From Bacteroidales bacterium UBA5548 (GTDB taxonomy: Bacteria > Bacteroidota > Bacteroidia > Bacteroidales > UBA932), in the NCBI GenBank assembly GCA_002425935.1, contig DINE01000006.1, forward strand, positions 3,527-67,526: DNA of 64,000 nucleotides, written 5' to 3'. Position numbers and translations under genes: made by a program. This document shows positions 1 to 8,853 of this stretch, piece by piece. Each line of letters opens with the position of its first letter. Position 1 is the stretch's first letter. The notes under the pieces were generated by a model. It saw only the letters and a program-made list of their open reading frames with translations. It did not search any database and was not told where the DNA came from.

Positions 1-1128
1 AAGATCTCGTATTATCCCGTCGGAGACAAACAGATGTTCCGGCGGGATTCTTATTTTTCCCCTCTCCTCTATCAGAAATCCGGACTCTGTGAGTTTATCA
101 AGCTCTTTAATAAACTCTGCTGTTACGAAATTTTTGTAGAACTTTTCAAGGTGTGCCCTGTCTATCCCCTCTGTCTTTCTGAGCGATAGCATTATAAACT
201 CATTGAACCTCTCCTTTGCACTATGTTTGTGAGAAGTCCCAAATTTCCCGCCGGATTCCGATGCTTTTATATATTTTGCCAGAGATGAAAAGTTGCGTTG
301 TCTCTTTGTTCCGTCAAAAGAGTGGGCAGAAGGCCCGAATCCAAAATAGGGGGTAAAGTCCCAGTATGAGCTGTTGTGTCCGGAGTGATGGCCGGGTTTG
401 CAGAAACTGGAGACCTCATACTGAATATAACCTGCTTTTGAAAGCTCTTTCTGGAGTATTTGGTACTGTTTGGCAGAGGATTCATCTGCAGGGGCAATAT
501 ACTCTCCTTTTACATAGTTTTTGTATAGAGTTGTTCCTCTCTCTATGCTTATCTGGTAAGCTGAGATATGTTCAGGATTGAGAGAAATGGTTTTTTGAAT
601 ATTCTCTCTCCACTCACTCTCTGATAACATTTCAAATCCAAAAATAAGGTCGGTGCTTATATTTAAGAACCCTGCCTCCCTGGCCATTTGAAACGCCATT
701 ATTGCAGTTTGGGCGTCATGCCTTCTGTTCATCCACCTCAGATGATTGTCGCTAAACGACTGTATTCCCATGCTAAGGCGGTTAAAGCCGCACTCTTTCA
801 AACCATCAAGGTATAAGGGGGTAATATCGTCAGGGTTTACCTCTATCGTTACCTCATATGCTCCGCCGGGAGAGAAGGGATAATTATCTTGAATCGCTCT
901 TAATATTCTCTTTAATGAGGCTGTTTTAATCAGGGAGGGGGTTCCGCCTCCAAAGTAAATTGTACCGACGGTTAACCCCCTCATTTTGAAATCATTCGAC
1001 CTTATAACAATCTCTTTTTCAAGAGCTTTTATGTATTGATCAATATTCTGTGTCTGCTTCACAGAGTAGAAATCACAGTAACTGCAGAACTGAGAACAGA
1101 ACGGAATGTGTATGTAGATTCCGGCCAA
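1..1128 (-). CDS. hemW: HemW-type radical SAM protein (partial, 3' end cut)
   Basis: Radical SAM protein of the HemW family, which handles haem or its delivery and was formerly annotated as oxygen-independent coproporphyrinogen III oxidase. The N-terminus reads AGIYIHIPFCSQFCSYCDFY, with the CxxxCxxC cysteines that bind the 4Fe-4S cluster. IYFGGGTPSL follows at about residues 54-63, and YEVSSFCKPGHHSGHNSSYW lies at about 237-256; both are HemW hallmarks. I see a TTG start two bases after the stop of the upstream coiled-coil gene, so the two are probably co-transcribed. The frame is open to base 1 (376 codons), near the normal family length, so only the last few residues and the stop are missing. 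Confidence 0.93.
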   Translation of the reverse strand, partial: MAGIYIHIPFCSQFCSYCDFYSVKQTQNIDQYIKALEKEIVIRSNDFKMRGLTVGTIYFGGGTPSLIKTASLKRILRAIQDNYPFSPGGAYEVTIEVNPDDITPLYLDGLKECGFNRLSMGIQSFSDNHLRWMNRRHDAQTAIMAFQMAREAGFLNISTDLIFGFEMLSESEWRENIQKTISLNPEHISAYQISIERGTTLYKNYVKGEYIAPADESSAKQYQILQKELSKAGYIQYEVSSFCKPGHHSGHNSSYWDFTPYFGFGPSAHSFDGTKRQRNFSSLAKYIKASESGGKFGTSHKHSAKERFNEFIMLSLRKTEGIDRAHLEKFYKNFVTAEFIKELDKLTESGFLIEERGKIRIPPEHLFVSDGIIRDL

Positions 1129-1130
1129 TG

Positions 1131-1997
1131 TTATCTTAGGAGAAGATCTGCGCTCCCCAGTTTTGACTCTTCGGTAAACACATCTACCGTATATACTCCC
1201 TTTACATAAGGCTGATTGCTGGCAAAGAAGATGCATACTTCAAGTTCGCTGCCCTGATAATCAACCTCTCTTACCGCAGAGTAGATCATCTGCTCGCCGG
1301 CAGAGGTGAATATCTGCTGCTGAGAATTTGTCATCAGGATTCCATCAGGACCTTTCACTCTTATATAGATTCTTCTTGGACCCTTAACGGCAATTGAGTT
1401 CTCTACAAGGTTAAGGCAGGTTTTGAGTTTTGCAGTCCTGCTGCTTCTGTCTGTATCCTTGTCCGATGAATTTATTGCGGTCATGACAAATCCGCGTCCT
1501 TTAAGGACAGAACCGGCCTCAACCTTTTTTGCGTACTCCTCTGTTGTTGTGACGAGTTTATCGTATCTCTGCCTTGATTCTTTGGCCTCATCTTTTGCCA
1601 GAGCAACATCTTTTCTGAGAGAAATTGTGAGAGTATTTAGTGAGTCAATCTGATGGATGTAGTTCCTCATAATGCTCCTTAGTGTACCCAGCTCTTTTTC
1701 ATATTCACGAATCTTAGCCCTGTTGGTTGCCTCTGTCTTTTTCACTCTCTCTATTAGCTGATCTACCTTCTCACGCTCTCTGTCAAGCTCTGCATTAAGG
1801 CTATCGTTGTTGGTGGTAAGCACCTCATAATCATCTCTCAGCTGAATCATCTGACTGGTAAGCTGATCTTTTTCCAATGTAAGATCTTTTACCATGCCGC
1901 TCTTTTGCACCCATATCCATGCAAGTATTGCGGCCAGCACAATGGCAACGGCCGCCATTGCAATGACCAGTCTCTTTAACGTCTTTTCATTTCCCAT
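1131..1997 (-). CDS. Single-pass membrane protein with long coiled coil, unknown function
   Basis: I do not recognise a named family. The 288-residue protein has a short charged N-terminus, one hydrophobic membrane segment at about residues 9-30, and a long heptad-rich region at about 30-165 with many K/E/D/L residues (coiled coil). A C-terminal region at about 165-288 looks globular and beta-rich. The likely topology is N-in with the coiled coil and C-terminal domain in the periplasm. It lies directly upstream of hemW, with its stop two bases before the hemW start, so they form an operon. The start ATG sits about 34 bases downstream of a possible -7 box. Confidence 0.8.
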   Translation of the reverse strand: MGNEKTLKRLVIAMAAVAIVLAAILAWIWVQKSGMVKDLTLEKDQLTSQMIQLRDDYEVLTTNNDSLNAELDREREKVDQLIERVKKTEATNRAKIREYEKELGTLRSIMRNYIHQIDSLNTLTISLRKDVALAKDEAKESRQRYDKLVTTTEEYAKKVEAGSVLKGRGFVMTAINSSDKDTDRSSRTAKLKTCLNLVENSIAVKGPRRIYIRVKGPDGILMTNSQQQIFTSAGEQMIYSAVREVDYQGSELEVCIFFASNQPYVKGVYTVDVFTEESKLGSADLLLR

Positions 1998-2030
1998 AAT
2001 AATATAATGTTTTGTGCCTTGTCAGTCTTA

Positions 2031-2038
2031 CAAAAATA
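2031..2038 (-). promoter_or_regulatory. Candidate -7 box for the coiled-coil/hemW operon
   Basis: On the minus strand this reads TATTTTTG, matching the Bacteroidota -7 consensus TAnnTTTG, about 34 bases upstream of the ATG at 1997. No clear TTTG is present at the -33 position, so the call is tentative. Confidence 0.35.
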
Positions 2039-2074
2039 GCAATTTTATCCTAAATGGTATTGATTATTTTTTGT

Positions 2075-2082
2075 TAGCTTTG
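2075..2082 (+). promoter_or_regulatory. Candidate -7 box for the ROK kinase gene
   Basis: TAGCTTTG fits TAnnTTTG and lies about 42 bases upstream of the ROK kinase ATG. It is divergent from the candidate box at 2031-2038. A good -33 TTTG is not visible. Confidence 0.4.
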
Positions 2083-2123
2083 TCTCTCCAATTGATTTTT
2101 CAAACAAATTTAATGCCTCAATT

Positions 2124-3086
2124 ATGAAAAAACTTGTAGCCGGGATAGACATTGGAGGGACCAACACCGTTTTTGCTCTTGTGGACGAATCGGGAACAAT
2201 TCACGGCAGTGGTACTTTCCCAACAAACAGACACGAAAAGTTTAACGACTACATTATTGCCATAAGAGACGGAATCCTTGATCTTTCAAAAGAGATCGAT
2301 TTCCCTCATAAAATTTCCGGCATTGGCATTGGTGCTCCCAACGGAAACTACTATACAGGATGCATCGAGTCGGCAGCAAACTTAATATGGAAGGAGAATC
2401 TACCTATAGCAGAGAAACTTAAGATTTTGTTCGGAGGTATTCCCGTGGTGCTGACTAATGACGCAAACGCTGCTGCAATTGGTGAGATGATTTACGGGGA
2501 GGCAAAGGGCATGAAGAACTTTGTGGTGATTACTCTTGGTACTGGTCTGGGAAGCGGATTTGTTGTCAACGGGGAGGTTTTGTACGGCCACGATGGTTTT
2601 GCGGGTGAGTACGGGCATATAGTTTATGAGCGTAACGGAAGGCAGTGCGGCTGCGGCAAGAGGGGTTGTCTTGAGACTTTTGTCTCTGCCCCCGGGCTTA
2701 AACGCACAACATTTGAACTACTTTCAAAGGAGAATACTCCAAGTGCTTTGAGAGAGATCTCTTTTGCACAAATGACATCCAAAGATGTTGCAATGGCAGC
2801 CGCCACCGGTGATAAAATTGCAAATGAGGCATTTGAGGTTACAGGGCGGATTCTTGGAGAGGCGCTTGCCGATCTTGTTGCCATCACAACTCCCGAGGCG
2901 ATCTTCCTTTTTGGAGGTCTTGCAAAATCGGGCAATCTTATTCTTGAACCTACCAAAAAGGCATTTGAGGAGAATCTTCTTAAGATGTGGAAGGGTAAGG
3001 TAAAGTTACTACTATCGGGGCTTGATGAAGATAACGCTGCAATTCTGGGTTCATCTGCTCTGGCATGGAAAGAGTTAAACAGATAA
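2124..3086 (+). CDS. ROK family sugar kinase (glucokinase-like)
   Basis: Cytoplasmic ROK-family kinase that phosphorylates a hexose with ATP; glucose is the likeliest substrate but specificity cannot be read from sequence. The phosphate-binding motif DIGGTN is at residues 9-14. The catalytic Asp lies in TNDANAAA (D113). The ROK zinc site is visible as GEYGH (H165) followed by C175, C177 and C182 in CGCGKRGCLETF. A glycine-rich LGTGLGSG stretch at about 138-145 completes the ATP site. The length of 320 residues is normal. The small membrane-protein gene follows after 10 bases in the same direction, so the two may be co-transcribed. Confidence 0.92.
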   Translation: MKKLVAGIDIGGTNTVFALVDESGTIHGSGTFPTNRHEKFNDYIIAIRDGILDLSKEIDFPHKISGIGIGAPNGNYYTGCIESAANLIWKENLPIAEKLKILFGGIPVVLTNDANAAAIGEMIYGEAKGMKNFVVITLGTGLGSGFVVNGEVLYGHDGFAGEYGHIVYERNGRQCGCGKRGCLETFVSAPGLKRTTFELLSKENTPSALREISFAQMTSKDVAMAAATGDKIANEAFEVTGRILGEALADLVAITTPEAIFLFGGLAKSGNLILEPTKKAFEENLLKMWKGKVKLLLSGLDEDNAAILGSSALAWKELNR

Positions 3087-3096
3087 TTTTTACGAT

Positions 3097-3582
3097 ATGG
3101 CTTCATTTAATTTTCAACAGTATATAACAAGAGCAGCCAAGTATCTGGTGTACCTTGTTATAGTTTTTATTCTGGTAATCGGGATATTTGCCCTTACTAC
3201 AAAACAGAGTTTTAACTTCAGCTCGTTATTCCGTGAAGGTACCGAGATTCAGATTCTAATATTTCTTTTGGCAATGTCTTTCATTTACCCGTTCTTCGGT
3301 TTTGCAAAAAAGAGGGTATATCTTAACAAAACTTTCGTTCAGGACAAAGAGAAGATTGTTGATGTCTTTACAAGAAACAACTTTGTTGCCGAATATGAGG
3401 GTCCTGAGTGCATGACATTCAGGCACAAGTCTGTTTTCATGAGACTTATGAGAATGTTTGAAGATAAGATTACTGTTAACTTTTCGGACAATCCAATTGT
3501 TCTTGACGGTATGCGCAAAGATGTTTACAGAATTGCCAGAATGATTGAGTACGCTGTAAGAGACGACAGGAACGACGGCTAA
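3097..3582 (+). CDS. Small two-pass membrane protein, unknown function
   Basis: I do not recognise this 161-residue protein. It has two hydrophobic segments, at about residues 13-33 and 50-68, followed by a soluble, basic C-terminal part of about 90 residues containing short aromatic and charged motifs but no catalytic signature I can name. It starts 10 bases after the ROK kinase stop. Its stop codon overlaps the trmB stop from the opposite strand by three bases, so the two messages are antisense at their ends. Confidence 0.75.
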   Translation: MASFNFQQYITRAAKYLVYLVIVFILVIGIFALTTKQSFNFSSLFREGTEIQILIFLLAMSFIYPFFGFAKKRVYLNKTFVQDKEKIVDVFTRNNFVAEYEGPECMTFRHKSVFMRLMRMFEDKITVNFSDNPIVLDGMRKDVYRIARMIEYAVRDDRNDG

Positions 3583-4286
3583 AGATCTTCCGGATCCCAT
3601 TCAGGTTCAGTTAATTTACCTGCCTTTCTGAGTTTAAATGAAAGGTAGGTAATTTTCATTCTCTGTGAGAGAAACTGAGATTCGTATCTGGTCTTTACAG
3701 AGAGAAGGGCATCGGCACGTCCGGTTCCGTAGATGTCATCATTGGCCTCTATAAGCTCCAGTTTATTGTGTTTTATAAGTTCCAGCGTGTATCTGTGAAG
3801 AAACTGACTGTCAGTCTTGAGATGCACTATGCCGTTATCTTTAAGAAATCTTCTGTATCGCTCCAGAAAATATGACGATGTAAGTCGTTTGGAGCTCTTC
3901 TTCTTTTGAGGGTCGGGAAAAGTTACCCAGATTTCGGAAACTTCGTCAAACTCAAATGCGCTTTGAGCGAACTCAATTCTGCATCTAAGGAACGCAGCGT
4001 TCGGGATGCCCTCTTCGGTTACGGTTTTTGCTCCGCGCCACATTCTGGCACCTTTAATATCAACTCCAATGAAATTCTTATACGGGAATCTTCTTGCAAG
4101 CTCAACCGTGTACTCGCCTCTGCCGCATCCCAGTTCAAGAACTACCGGGTTTCCGTTTTGAAACTGTCCGGAGTTCCATTTACCCTTCATGAAGTAATCA
4201 CCGCGAAAAACCTCATTAAAATCAGGTTGATACAGACAGCTGAAACTTTTATTCTCCTCGAATCGCTTTAATTTATCCTTTCCCAT
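3579..4286 (-). CDS. trmB: tRNA (guanine-N7-)-methyltransferase
   Basis: TrmB forms m7G at position 46 of tRNA using S-adenosylmethionine. The SAM-binding motif ELGCGRGEYT is at residues 51-60. VTFPDPQKKKSSKRLTS at about 130-146 is the signature TrmB segment for catalysis and tRNA binding. HLKTDSQFL and a C-terminal TRYESQF segment also match the family. The length of 235 residues is normal. gldH ends just one base upstream, so trmB is probably the last gene of the holB-ricT-gldH-trmB string. Its 3' end overlaps the convergent membrane-protein gene. Confidence 0.95.
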   Translation of the reverse strand: MGKDKLKRFEENKSFSCLYQPDFNEVFRGDYFMKGKWNSGQFQNGNPVVLELGCGRGEYTVELARRFPYKNFIGVDIKGARMWRGAKTVTEEGIPNAAFLRCRIEFAQSAFEFDEVSEIWVTFPDPQKKKSSKRLTSSYFLERYRRFLKDNGIVHLKTDSQFLHRYTLELIKHNKLELIEANDDIYGTGRADALLSVKTRYESQFLSQRMKITYLSFKLRKAGKLTEPEWDPEDL

Positions 4287-4287
4287 T

Positions 4288-4728
4288 TTACCTCTTTCTT
4301 ATAATTACACCCATCTCTCCTGTTCCCGGGGAGTCCTCCTCTTTATCGTTAAGCACAACAGCAAAACTCCAGTTACCGGTTTGACTGAAATTTACACCGT
4401 GTCTGTACCTCCACTTAAGGTCGCTCCACCTCCCGCTTTTTGATGATATACCATGAACTGCCGTTCCCGGTACCGGCAGGCTGAGGGTGTCTCTGTATCT
4501 CTTTCCTTCAGGAGAGGTAATATCAACAATCAGGGAAATCACATCGTTTTTGAGAGTTGCAGGAACTCTGGCATAAAGATCTATTGAGTACAACAACAGA
4601 GTGTCCGTTGCATTAAATCTGGTTACATGCCTGTGGCCGGCCGGGTATTTTCCCAGGCCTGTGCACGAGATAATAAATATTGCCAGGGACAGAATGAGAG
4701 TGCTAAGCTTTTTGTTGATTAGAGTCAT
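4288..4728 (-). CDS. gldH: GldH-type gliding-motility lipoprotein
   Basis: Lipoprotein resembling GldH. The start is placed at ATG 4728 because a strong AGGAGG sits just before it and because it gives a clean lipoprotein signal: positively charged MTLINKK, a hydrophobic core, then the lipobox IISC with Cys22. A longer in-frame extension upstream lies wholly within ricT and is charged, so it is not coding. The mature part (about 125 residues) looks like a beta-rich domain. The start overlaps the end of ricT by 26 bases, so translation is probably coupled. GldH is linked to gliding or type IX secretion in Flavobacterium but is also kept in many non-gliding Bacteroidales. Confidence 0.82.
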   Translation of the reverse strand: MTLINKKLSTLILSLAIFIISCTGLGKYPAGHRHVTRFNATDTLLLYSIDLYARVPATLKNDVISLIVDITSPEGKRYRDTLSLPVPGTAVHGISSKSGRWSDLKWRYRHGVNFSQTGNWSFAVVLNDKEEDSPGTGEMGVIIRKR

Positions 4729-5881
4729 TTCCTCCTCGTTTTCTGTTGTTTCGCGACGATCTGCCTTTTCTTGACTGTTTGTGTCTTTCGCTGTTTTTCT
4801 CGTCAAACCTTGAGATACTGTCCTCGCCAACGGCACTCATGAATTCAGGTGATTTTGCCTGCTTCTTTTCGTTGATGTTAGAGACCTTGATACCTCTTCT
4901 GTTGAGCTTGATTATCTCCTTAACCTTTTCGGCATCGAGAGGAAACATATTTGTCATACTGTTCTGCTCGTAAGAGAACCACATAACGCCTTTGAGTGTA
5001 TCTGTCTTTACCAGATATGCAAAGCCATCTTCTGTCTCCAGCGGACCTCTAACCTGAGGGATATTTATATGGGCATCGATGTATGTAGGCGCTTCATAGT
5101 TGATGCAGCATTTTAATTTACTACACTGACCTGCAAGTTTTTGCGGGTTGAGGGAGAGATCCTGAGTTCGGGCCGCCTGAGTTGTAATTGATTGGAAATC
5201 CGACATATATCTTGAACAACAAAGCTCCTGACCGCATACGCCGATACCTCCGATAAGTCCGGCCTCCTGGCGCGCACCTATCTGCTTCATCTCTATACGG
5301 ATTCTGAATTCGTCTGCAAAGAGCCTGATAAGCTGCCTGAAATCAACACGCTCATCGGCAATGTAGTAGAAAATTGCTTTCGTTCCGTCACCCTGAAATT
5401 CGACATCCCCTATCTTCATGTTCAGGTTTAATGAAGCTGCAATCTGCCTGGCACGGATCATTGTCCTGTGCTCTCTGGCAATTGCCTCCTGCCACCTTTC
5501 GATGTCAAGCATTTTGGCCTTTCTGAAGATCTTTTTGAATTCGTATGTTTTAATGTCTATGTTGTTCCTCCTGAGCTGAGGAATTATGACAGGGCCGTTA
5601 AGGGTTACAATCCCAAGATCGTGGCCGTTTGTTGCCTCAACAACAACAAGGTCGCCAACCTGAATTGAGATTCCGGAAGTGTTTCTGAAGAAAAGCTTCC
5701 TTGTGTTTTTGAATCTCACCTCAAAAATATCCTGAGTGAGTTCATCCGGAATATCTTTGAGCCAGTCAAAGACACTCAGCTTGCAGCAACATGAGCTGGA
5801 GACGCACTTGAGTTCTCCCTCAGGTGTGCGCTCGGCTATGCTGCCACGTGTACAATCATATTTTATGTTTTGTGTATCCAT
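4703..5881 (-). CDS. ricT: PSP1/RicT (YaaT-like) family protein
   Basis: Cytoplasmic protein of the PSP1 C-terminal family, which includes Bacillus YaaT/RicT, part of a 4Fe-4S protein complex that affects RNA processing. The N-terminal cysteine cluster CSSSCCCKL is at about residues 27-35. CGQELCCSRYM and AGQCSKLKCCINYE are in the middle (about 217-260) and supply family cysteines. The C-terminal 60 residues are highly basic and disordered (RKGRSSRNNRKRGG). It lies between holB (9 bases upstream) and gldH (overlapping), an order I associate with Bacteroidota. A role here in RNA processing is inferred from homology. Confidence 0.88.
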   Translation of the reverse strand: MDTQNIKYDCTRGSIAERTPEGELKCVSSSCCCKLSVFDWLKDIPDELTQDIFEVRFKNTRKLFFRNTSGISIQVGDLVVVEATNGHDLGIVTLNGPVIIPQLRRNNIDIKTYEFKKIFRKAKMLDIERWQEAIAREHRTMIRARQIAASLNLNMKIGDVEFQGDGTKAIFYYIADERVDFRQLIRLFADEFRIRIEMKQIGARQEAGLIGGIGVCGQELCCSRYMSDFQSITTQAARTQDLSLNPQKLAGQCSKLKCCINYEAPTYIDAHINIPQVRGPLETEDGFAYLVKTDTLKGVMWFSYEQNSMTNMFPLDAEKVKEIIKLNRRGIKVSNINEKKQAKSPEFMSAVGEDSISRFDEKNSERHKQSRKGRSSRNNRKRGGNDSNQQKA

Positions 5882-5890
5882 ATTTTGAAA

Positions 5891-7018
5891 CTACAAAGAT
5901 AGAAAAAAGCGATTACCGAGGTCTGCAAATATGTACTTTGAGTTTACATTCCTGTCAATATCAGCAAGTGCGTTGTTAAGAGCGTCATAGCCTTTTATAA
6001 AAAAGGCCGGCTTTAGTCTGTTTGCCCAGTAGGTAACAAACTCTTTCTGTGCGGGAGGTGTGTTTGAGATCTCCGGAGTACCTGCCTGAATTATCAGGGC
6101 TCGTCTCAAAAATTCAAGAGTGTATTCACAAAACGCTCTCTGTCTCTCTCTTCCGGTTTGTGCAATCTCCTCCCAGAAGTTGATGATTTTCATCAGGTCT
6201 CTTGAGGCACATCCGTCAAGAAGTGTTGCCAGCGGTTTGAAAAATTCACTCTCTTTGTCAGACTCTCCAATAAGAACTCTTGCCCTGCTCAGGCTTCCAC
6301 CTGAGATCCCTGCCCAAAACCGTGCCTCTTCCGGTGTGATATCGAACTCTTCGGTCAACTCTGCCGACAGCTCTTCTGTCTCTGTAGGGGAGAGCTTAAA
6401 TATCTGACATCTTGATACAATTGTTGAGATTATTCTTTCGGGAGCTTCGCTTACCAGAAAGATAAATGTCTCCTGTGGCGGCTCTTCAAGCAGTTTGAGC
6501 AGTTTATTTGCTGCCTCCTGGTTCATTCTCTCCGGCAGCCATATTATAAGGAACTTTTTACCCCCTTCAAATGAGCGCAGGCTTAGCTTTCTGGAGATAA
6601 GAGCCGCCTCGTTCACTCCAATGATTCCCGACTTATTTTCGATTCCTATATGTTCGTACCACTCCTGCTCTGTGAGATAACAGTTCTCTGTTAATATCTC
6701 TCTCCATTCCGATGCAAAGAGGTCGCTCACCGGCTTTTTATCTGCAGTTATTGTTTTGGTTGAACTTACCGGCATTGCAAAGTGCAGATCAGGGTGGATA
6801 AGTTTCCTGAATTTATTGCAGGAAGGGCATGTACCGCATGAATCTCCCCCTGATTTTGAGGGGCATGATAAATATGATGCAAATGCAATTGCAAGAGGAA
6901 GAGCGCCGTATCCGGGTTCTTCACAAAAGAGTATAGCGTGACCCACTCTGCCCTCATCTGCCATTGCGGCAAGCTGTCTTTTAATTTTTCTCTGTCCTAC
7001 TACTCCGGCAAACTGCAT
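5891..7018 (-). CDS. holB: DNA polymerase III delta' subunit
   Basis: Clamp-loader subunit delta' of the replicative polymerase. The N-terminal AAA+ fold begins with VGQRKIKRQL and GRVGHAILFCEEPGYGAL. The P-loop lacks the Lys-Thr of an ATP-binding Walker A, as is usual for delta', which does not bind ATP productively. A zinc module is formed by C52, C61, C64 and C67. The sensor region LLKLLEEPPQETFIFL and the SRC-type motif IVSRCQIFKLSP follow at about residues 190-230. The C-terminal helical domain belongs to the pentamer collar. The length of 375 residues is typical. It is the first gene of the string leading into ricT. Confidence 0.92.
   Translation of the reverse strand: MQFAGVVGQRKIKRQLAAMADEGRVGHAILFCEEPGYGALPLAIAFASYLSCPSKSGGDSCGTCPSCNKFRKLIHPDLHFAMPVSSTKTITADKKPVSDLFASEWREILTENCYLTEQEWYEHIGIENKSGIIGVNEAALISRKLSLRSFEGGKKFLIIWLPERMNQEAANKLLKLLEEPPQETFIFLVSEAPERIISTIVSRCQIFKLSPTETEELSAELTEEFDITPEEARFWAGISGGSLSRARVLIGESDKESEFFKPLATLLDGCASRDLMKIINFWEEIAQTGRERQRAFCEYTLEFLRRALIIQAGTPEISNTPPAQKEFVTYWANRLKPAFFIKGYDALNNALADIDRNVNSKYIFADLGNRFFLSL
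5894..5901 (-). promoter_or_regulatory. Candidate internal -7 box for ricT
   Basis: The minus strand reads TATCTTTG, a perfect TAnnTTTG, inside the last codons of holB and 13 bases upstream of the ricT ATG. A CAAA (TTTG on the minus strand) lies 23 bases further upstream, slightly beyond ideal spacing. It could give ricT-gldH-trmB its own promoter. Confidence 0.35.
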
Positions 7019-7029
7019 ATAAATTTCCT

Positions 7030-8853
7030 TTATCCAAATATAACCATTTCACACTTTTTACAATCAAATGCAAGCCTGAATTTTCTTCCCGAATTTTCAA
7101 GAAAGAGCGGCTCACTGTAACGAACCTTACTCCCCTCAGAGGGGCAGGTTCCCATTTCAAATTTAATGCAATATTTACATCTCATCAGCTCTGCCTCCTT
7201 GGGAGCGCTAATCTCAAATGCAGGTTCGGCTGATTCTGCCCCATGCCTGCTATAGAGCTCCCTTGAGAGGGAGTTGGCAATATTTGCCCTGTAATCAAGA
7301 GTTTGTCCGTGCAGTGATATCTGTTCCACCTCTGGCCTCACTCTTGTCTCTTTAATTGCGGGAATTGTCTCAAGTTTTGCTGCAAGCTCCCTTCTTGCCT
7401 CATTAAGCACAGATGCCGGATAGAACAGCTGCTGCTCTGAAATAATCTCACTCAGTCTGAAGGTATAGATACCGGAGCTCTTTTCAATCTGCCTCTTGAT
7501 TCCCTCAAGCGCCCTCTCCGGGTTTTGTGCCTCCCCAAACTCTCCCTCAATTTTCACAGCAACCTCTCTTGAGTCTTCGCTCACGGCAATGAGAGTGGTC
7601 TCCCCCTCTTTCTGAATAAATGTCACATCCGCACCGATAAGCCGCTTTGGCATATTGCTCTCCAGCTCCTTCTCAAACGAGTGGTTGTAGTTTCTGTAGA
7701 GCAACGACCCCGGTTTTACCTGAGCCTTGTCATTTGTGTAGACACTCATGCCCTCGGAAAGGCTGGCTCTTATACCGGCAACCTCACCCGAAGGGGTAAT
7801 AAAGCAGAGCCCGTCACCATTACCAATTCTTTCGTCAGATTTGTATGTGAACACCAGATTACCTCTCTTATCTTTACCCACCTGCTCTACGGTTCCAATA
7901 TACTCTCCGATTGATTTTGCAACCTCGCCGCTGCTCCAGGAGCCCCTACTGCCCTCAATAAAGAGGTTTGTGTAACCTCTGTTAAAGGTGTTCTGCGGCC
8001 TTGGGGTAAATCCTCCGTAAAGCTTTCCGAGAGAGCTGCGGCTGTACTCTTTATCGCTTTCAAGCAGGTTATCTGTTACAGATCTGTAATAACGTACAAT
8101 ATTTTTGATGTATGACTTACCTTTTAGGCGTCCTTCGATTTTAAATGAGCTGATACCGGCCCCCGCCAGCTGTGGTATGTAATCTGCCAGATTAAGGTCT
8201 TTGAGGGAGAGCAATGGCTTCTCTTTAACTATTACCTTCCCGTTATTGTCAATCAGGTTGTAGTCCCCTCTGCAAGGTTGAGCGCACTCTCCTCTGTTGC
8301 CGCTTCTTCCGGTAACTCTGCTGCTCATATAGCATTGACCGCTGTAAGAGACACACAGTGCTCCGTGAACGAAGCTCTCGAGGTCTGCAGTGCAGCTCTC
8401 TCTAATCTCTCTTATCTGCTCAAGGGAGAGCTCCCGTGCCAGGATAAGCCGGCTGAAACCGAGTGATTCAAGAAACTTTGCTTGTTGCGGCGTTCTTATA
8501 TTTGTCTGAGTTGATGCAAAGAGAGGAATAGGCGGAAGCTTTGCTTCAAGCAGCCCCAAATCCTGAATGATGAGTGCGTCACATCCGCACTCATAGGCCT
8601 CCCAAGCTAGTTTAACTGCCCTATCAATTTCGTTTTCAAAGATTATTGTGTTGAGTGTTAAATAGACCCCTGCTCCATATCTGTGGGCATATTTTGCCAG
8701 GGCCTCAATTTCGGAAAGGGGATTGCCTGCGGCCTCTCTTGCACCGAATGAGGGTCCTGCAATATAGAGAGCATCGGCACCGCAATCAATTGCTGCAATG
8801 CCGATGTCTCTGTTTTTTGCCGGAGCTAAGATCTCTAACTCTCTTAATTGCAC
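7030..8853 (-). CDS. U32 family peptidase-like protein (hydroxylation-type)
   Basis: Member of the U32 family; characterised members (TrhP, RlhA, UbiU/V) are hydroxylation factors for RNA or quinone precursors rather than proven proteases. The N-terminus ELLAPA-like motif appears as EILAPAKN, followed by a TIM-barrel-like region. The U32 signature ESFVHGALCVSYSGQCYMSS is at about residues 160-179, with GECAQPCR after it. At the C-terminus there is another Cys set (CKYC, CPSEG, CKKC). The 607 residues include the extra C-terminal domains seen in long U32 proteins. The start is GTG at 8853, overlapping the stop of the upstream TPR gene by 10 bases; no in-frame ATG is nearby. Confidence 0.87.
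   Translation of the reverse strand: MQLRELEILAPAKNRDIGIAAIDCGADALYIAGPSFGAREAAGNPLSEIEALAKYAHRYGAGVYLTLNTIIFENEIDRAVKLAWEAYECGCDALIIQDLGLLEAKLPPIPLFASTQTNIRTPQQAKFLESLGFSRLILARELSLEQIREIRESCTADLESFVHGALCVSYSGQCYMSSRVTGRSGNRGECAQPCRGDYNLIDNNGKVIVKEKPLLSLKDLNLADYIPQLAGAGISSFKIEGRLKGKSYIKNIVRYYRSVTDNLLESDKEYSRSSLGKLYGGFTPRPQNTFNRGYTNLFIEGSRGSWSSGEVAKSIGEYIGTVEQVGKDKRGNLVFTYKSDERIGNGDGLCFITPSGEVAGIRASLSEGMSVYTNDKAQVKPGSLLYRNYNHSFEKELESNMPKRLIGADVTFIQKEGETTLIAVSEDSREVAVKIEGEFGEAQNPERALEGIKRQIEKSSGIYTFRLSEIISEQQLFYPASVLNEARRELAAKLETIPAIKETRVRPEVEQISLHGQTLDYRANIANSLSRELYSRHGAESAEPAFEISAPKEAELMRCKYCIKFEMGTCPSEGSKVRYSEPLFLENSGRKFRLAFDCKKCEMVIFG

Noticed and set aside
4021..4060. Second copy of the CTCCGCGCCAC arm of the 140-bp element
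   Set aside because: The 11-base match lies inside a conserved part of trmB and continues differently; likely chance.
4729..4836. Longer N-terminus of gldH
   Set aside because: It would lie within ricT, is highly charged and hides the lipoprotein signal.
5891..7018. Broken Walker A in holB as a defect
   Set aside because: Delta' subunits normally lack a working P-loop.
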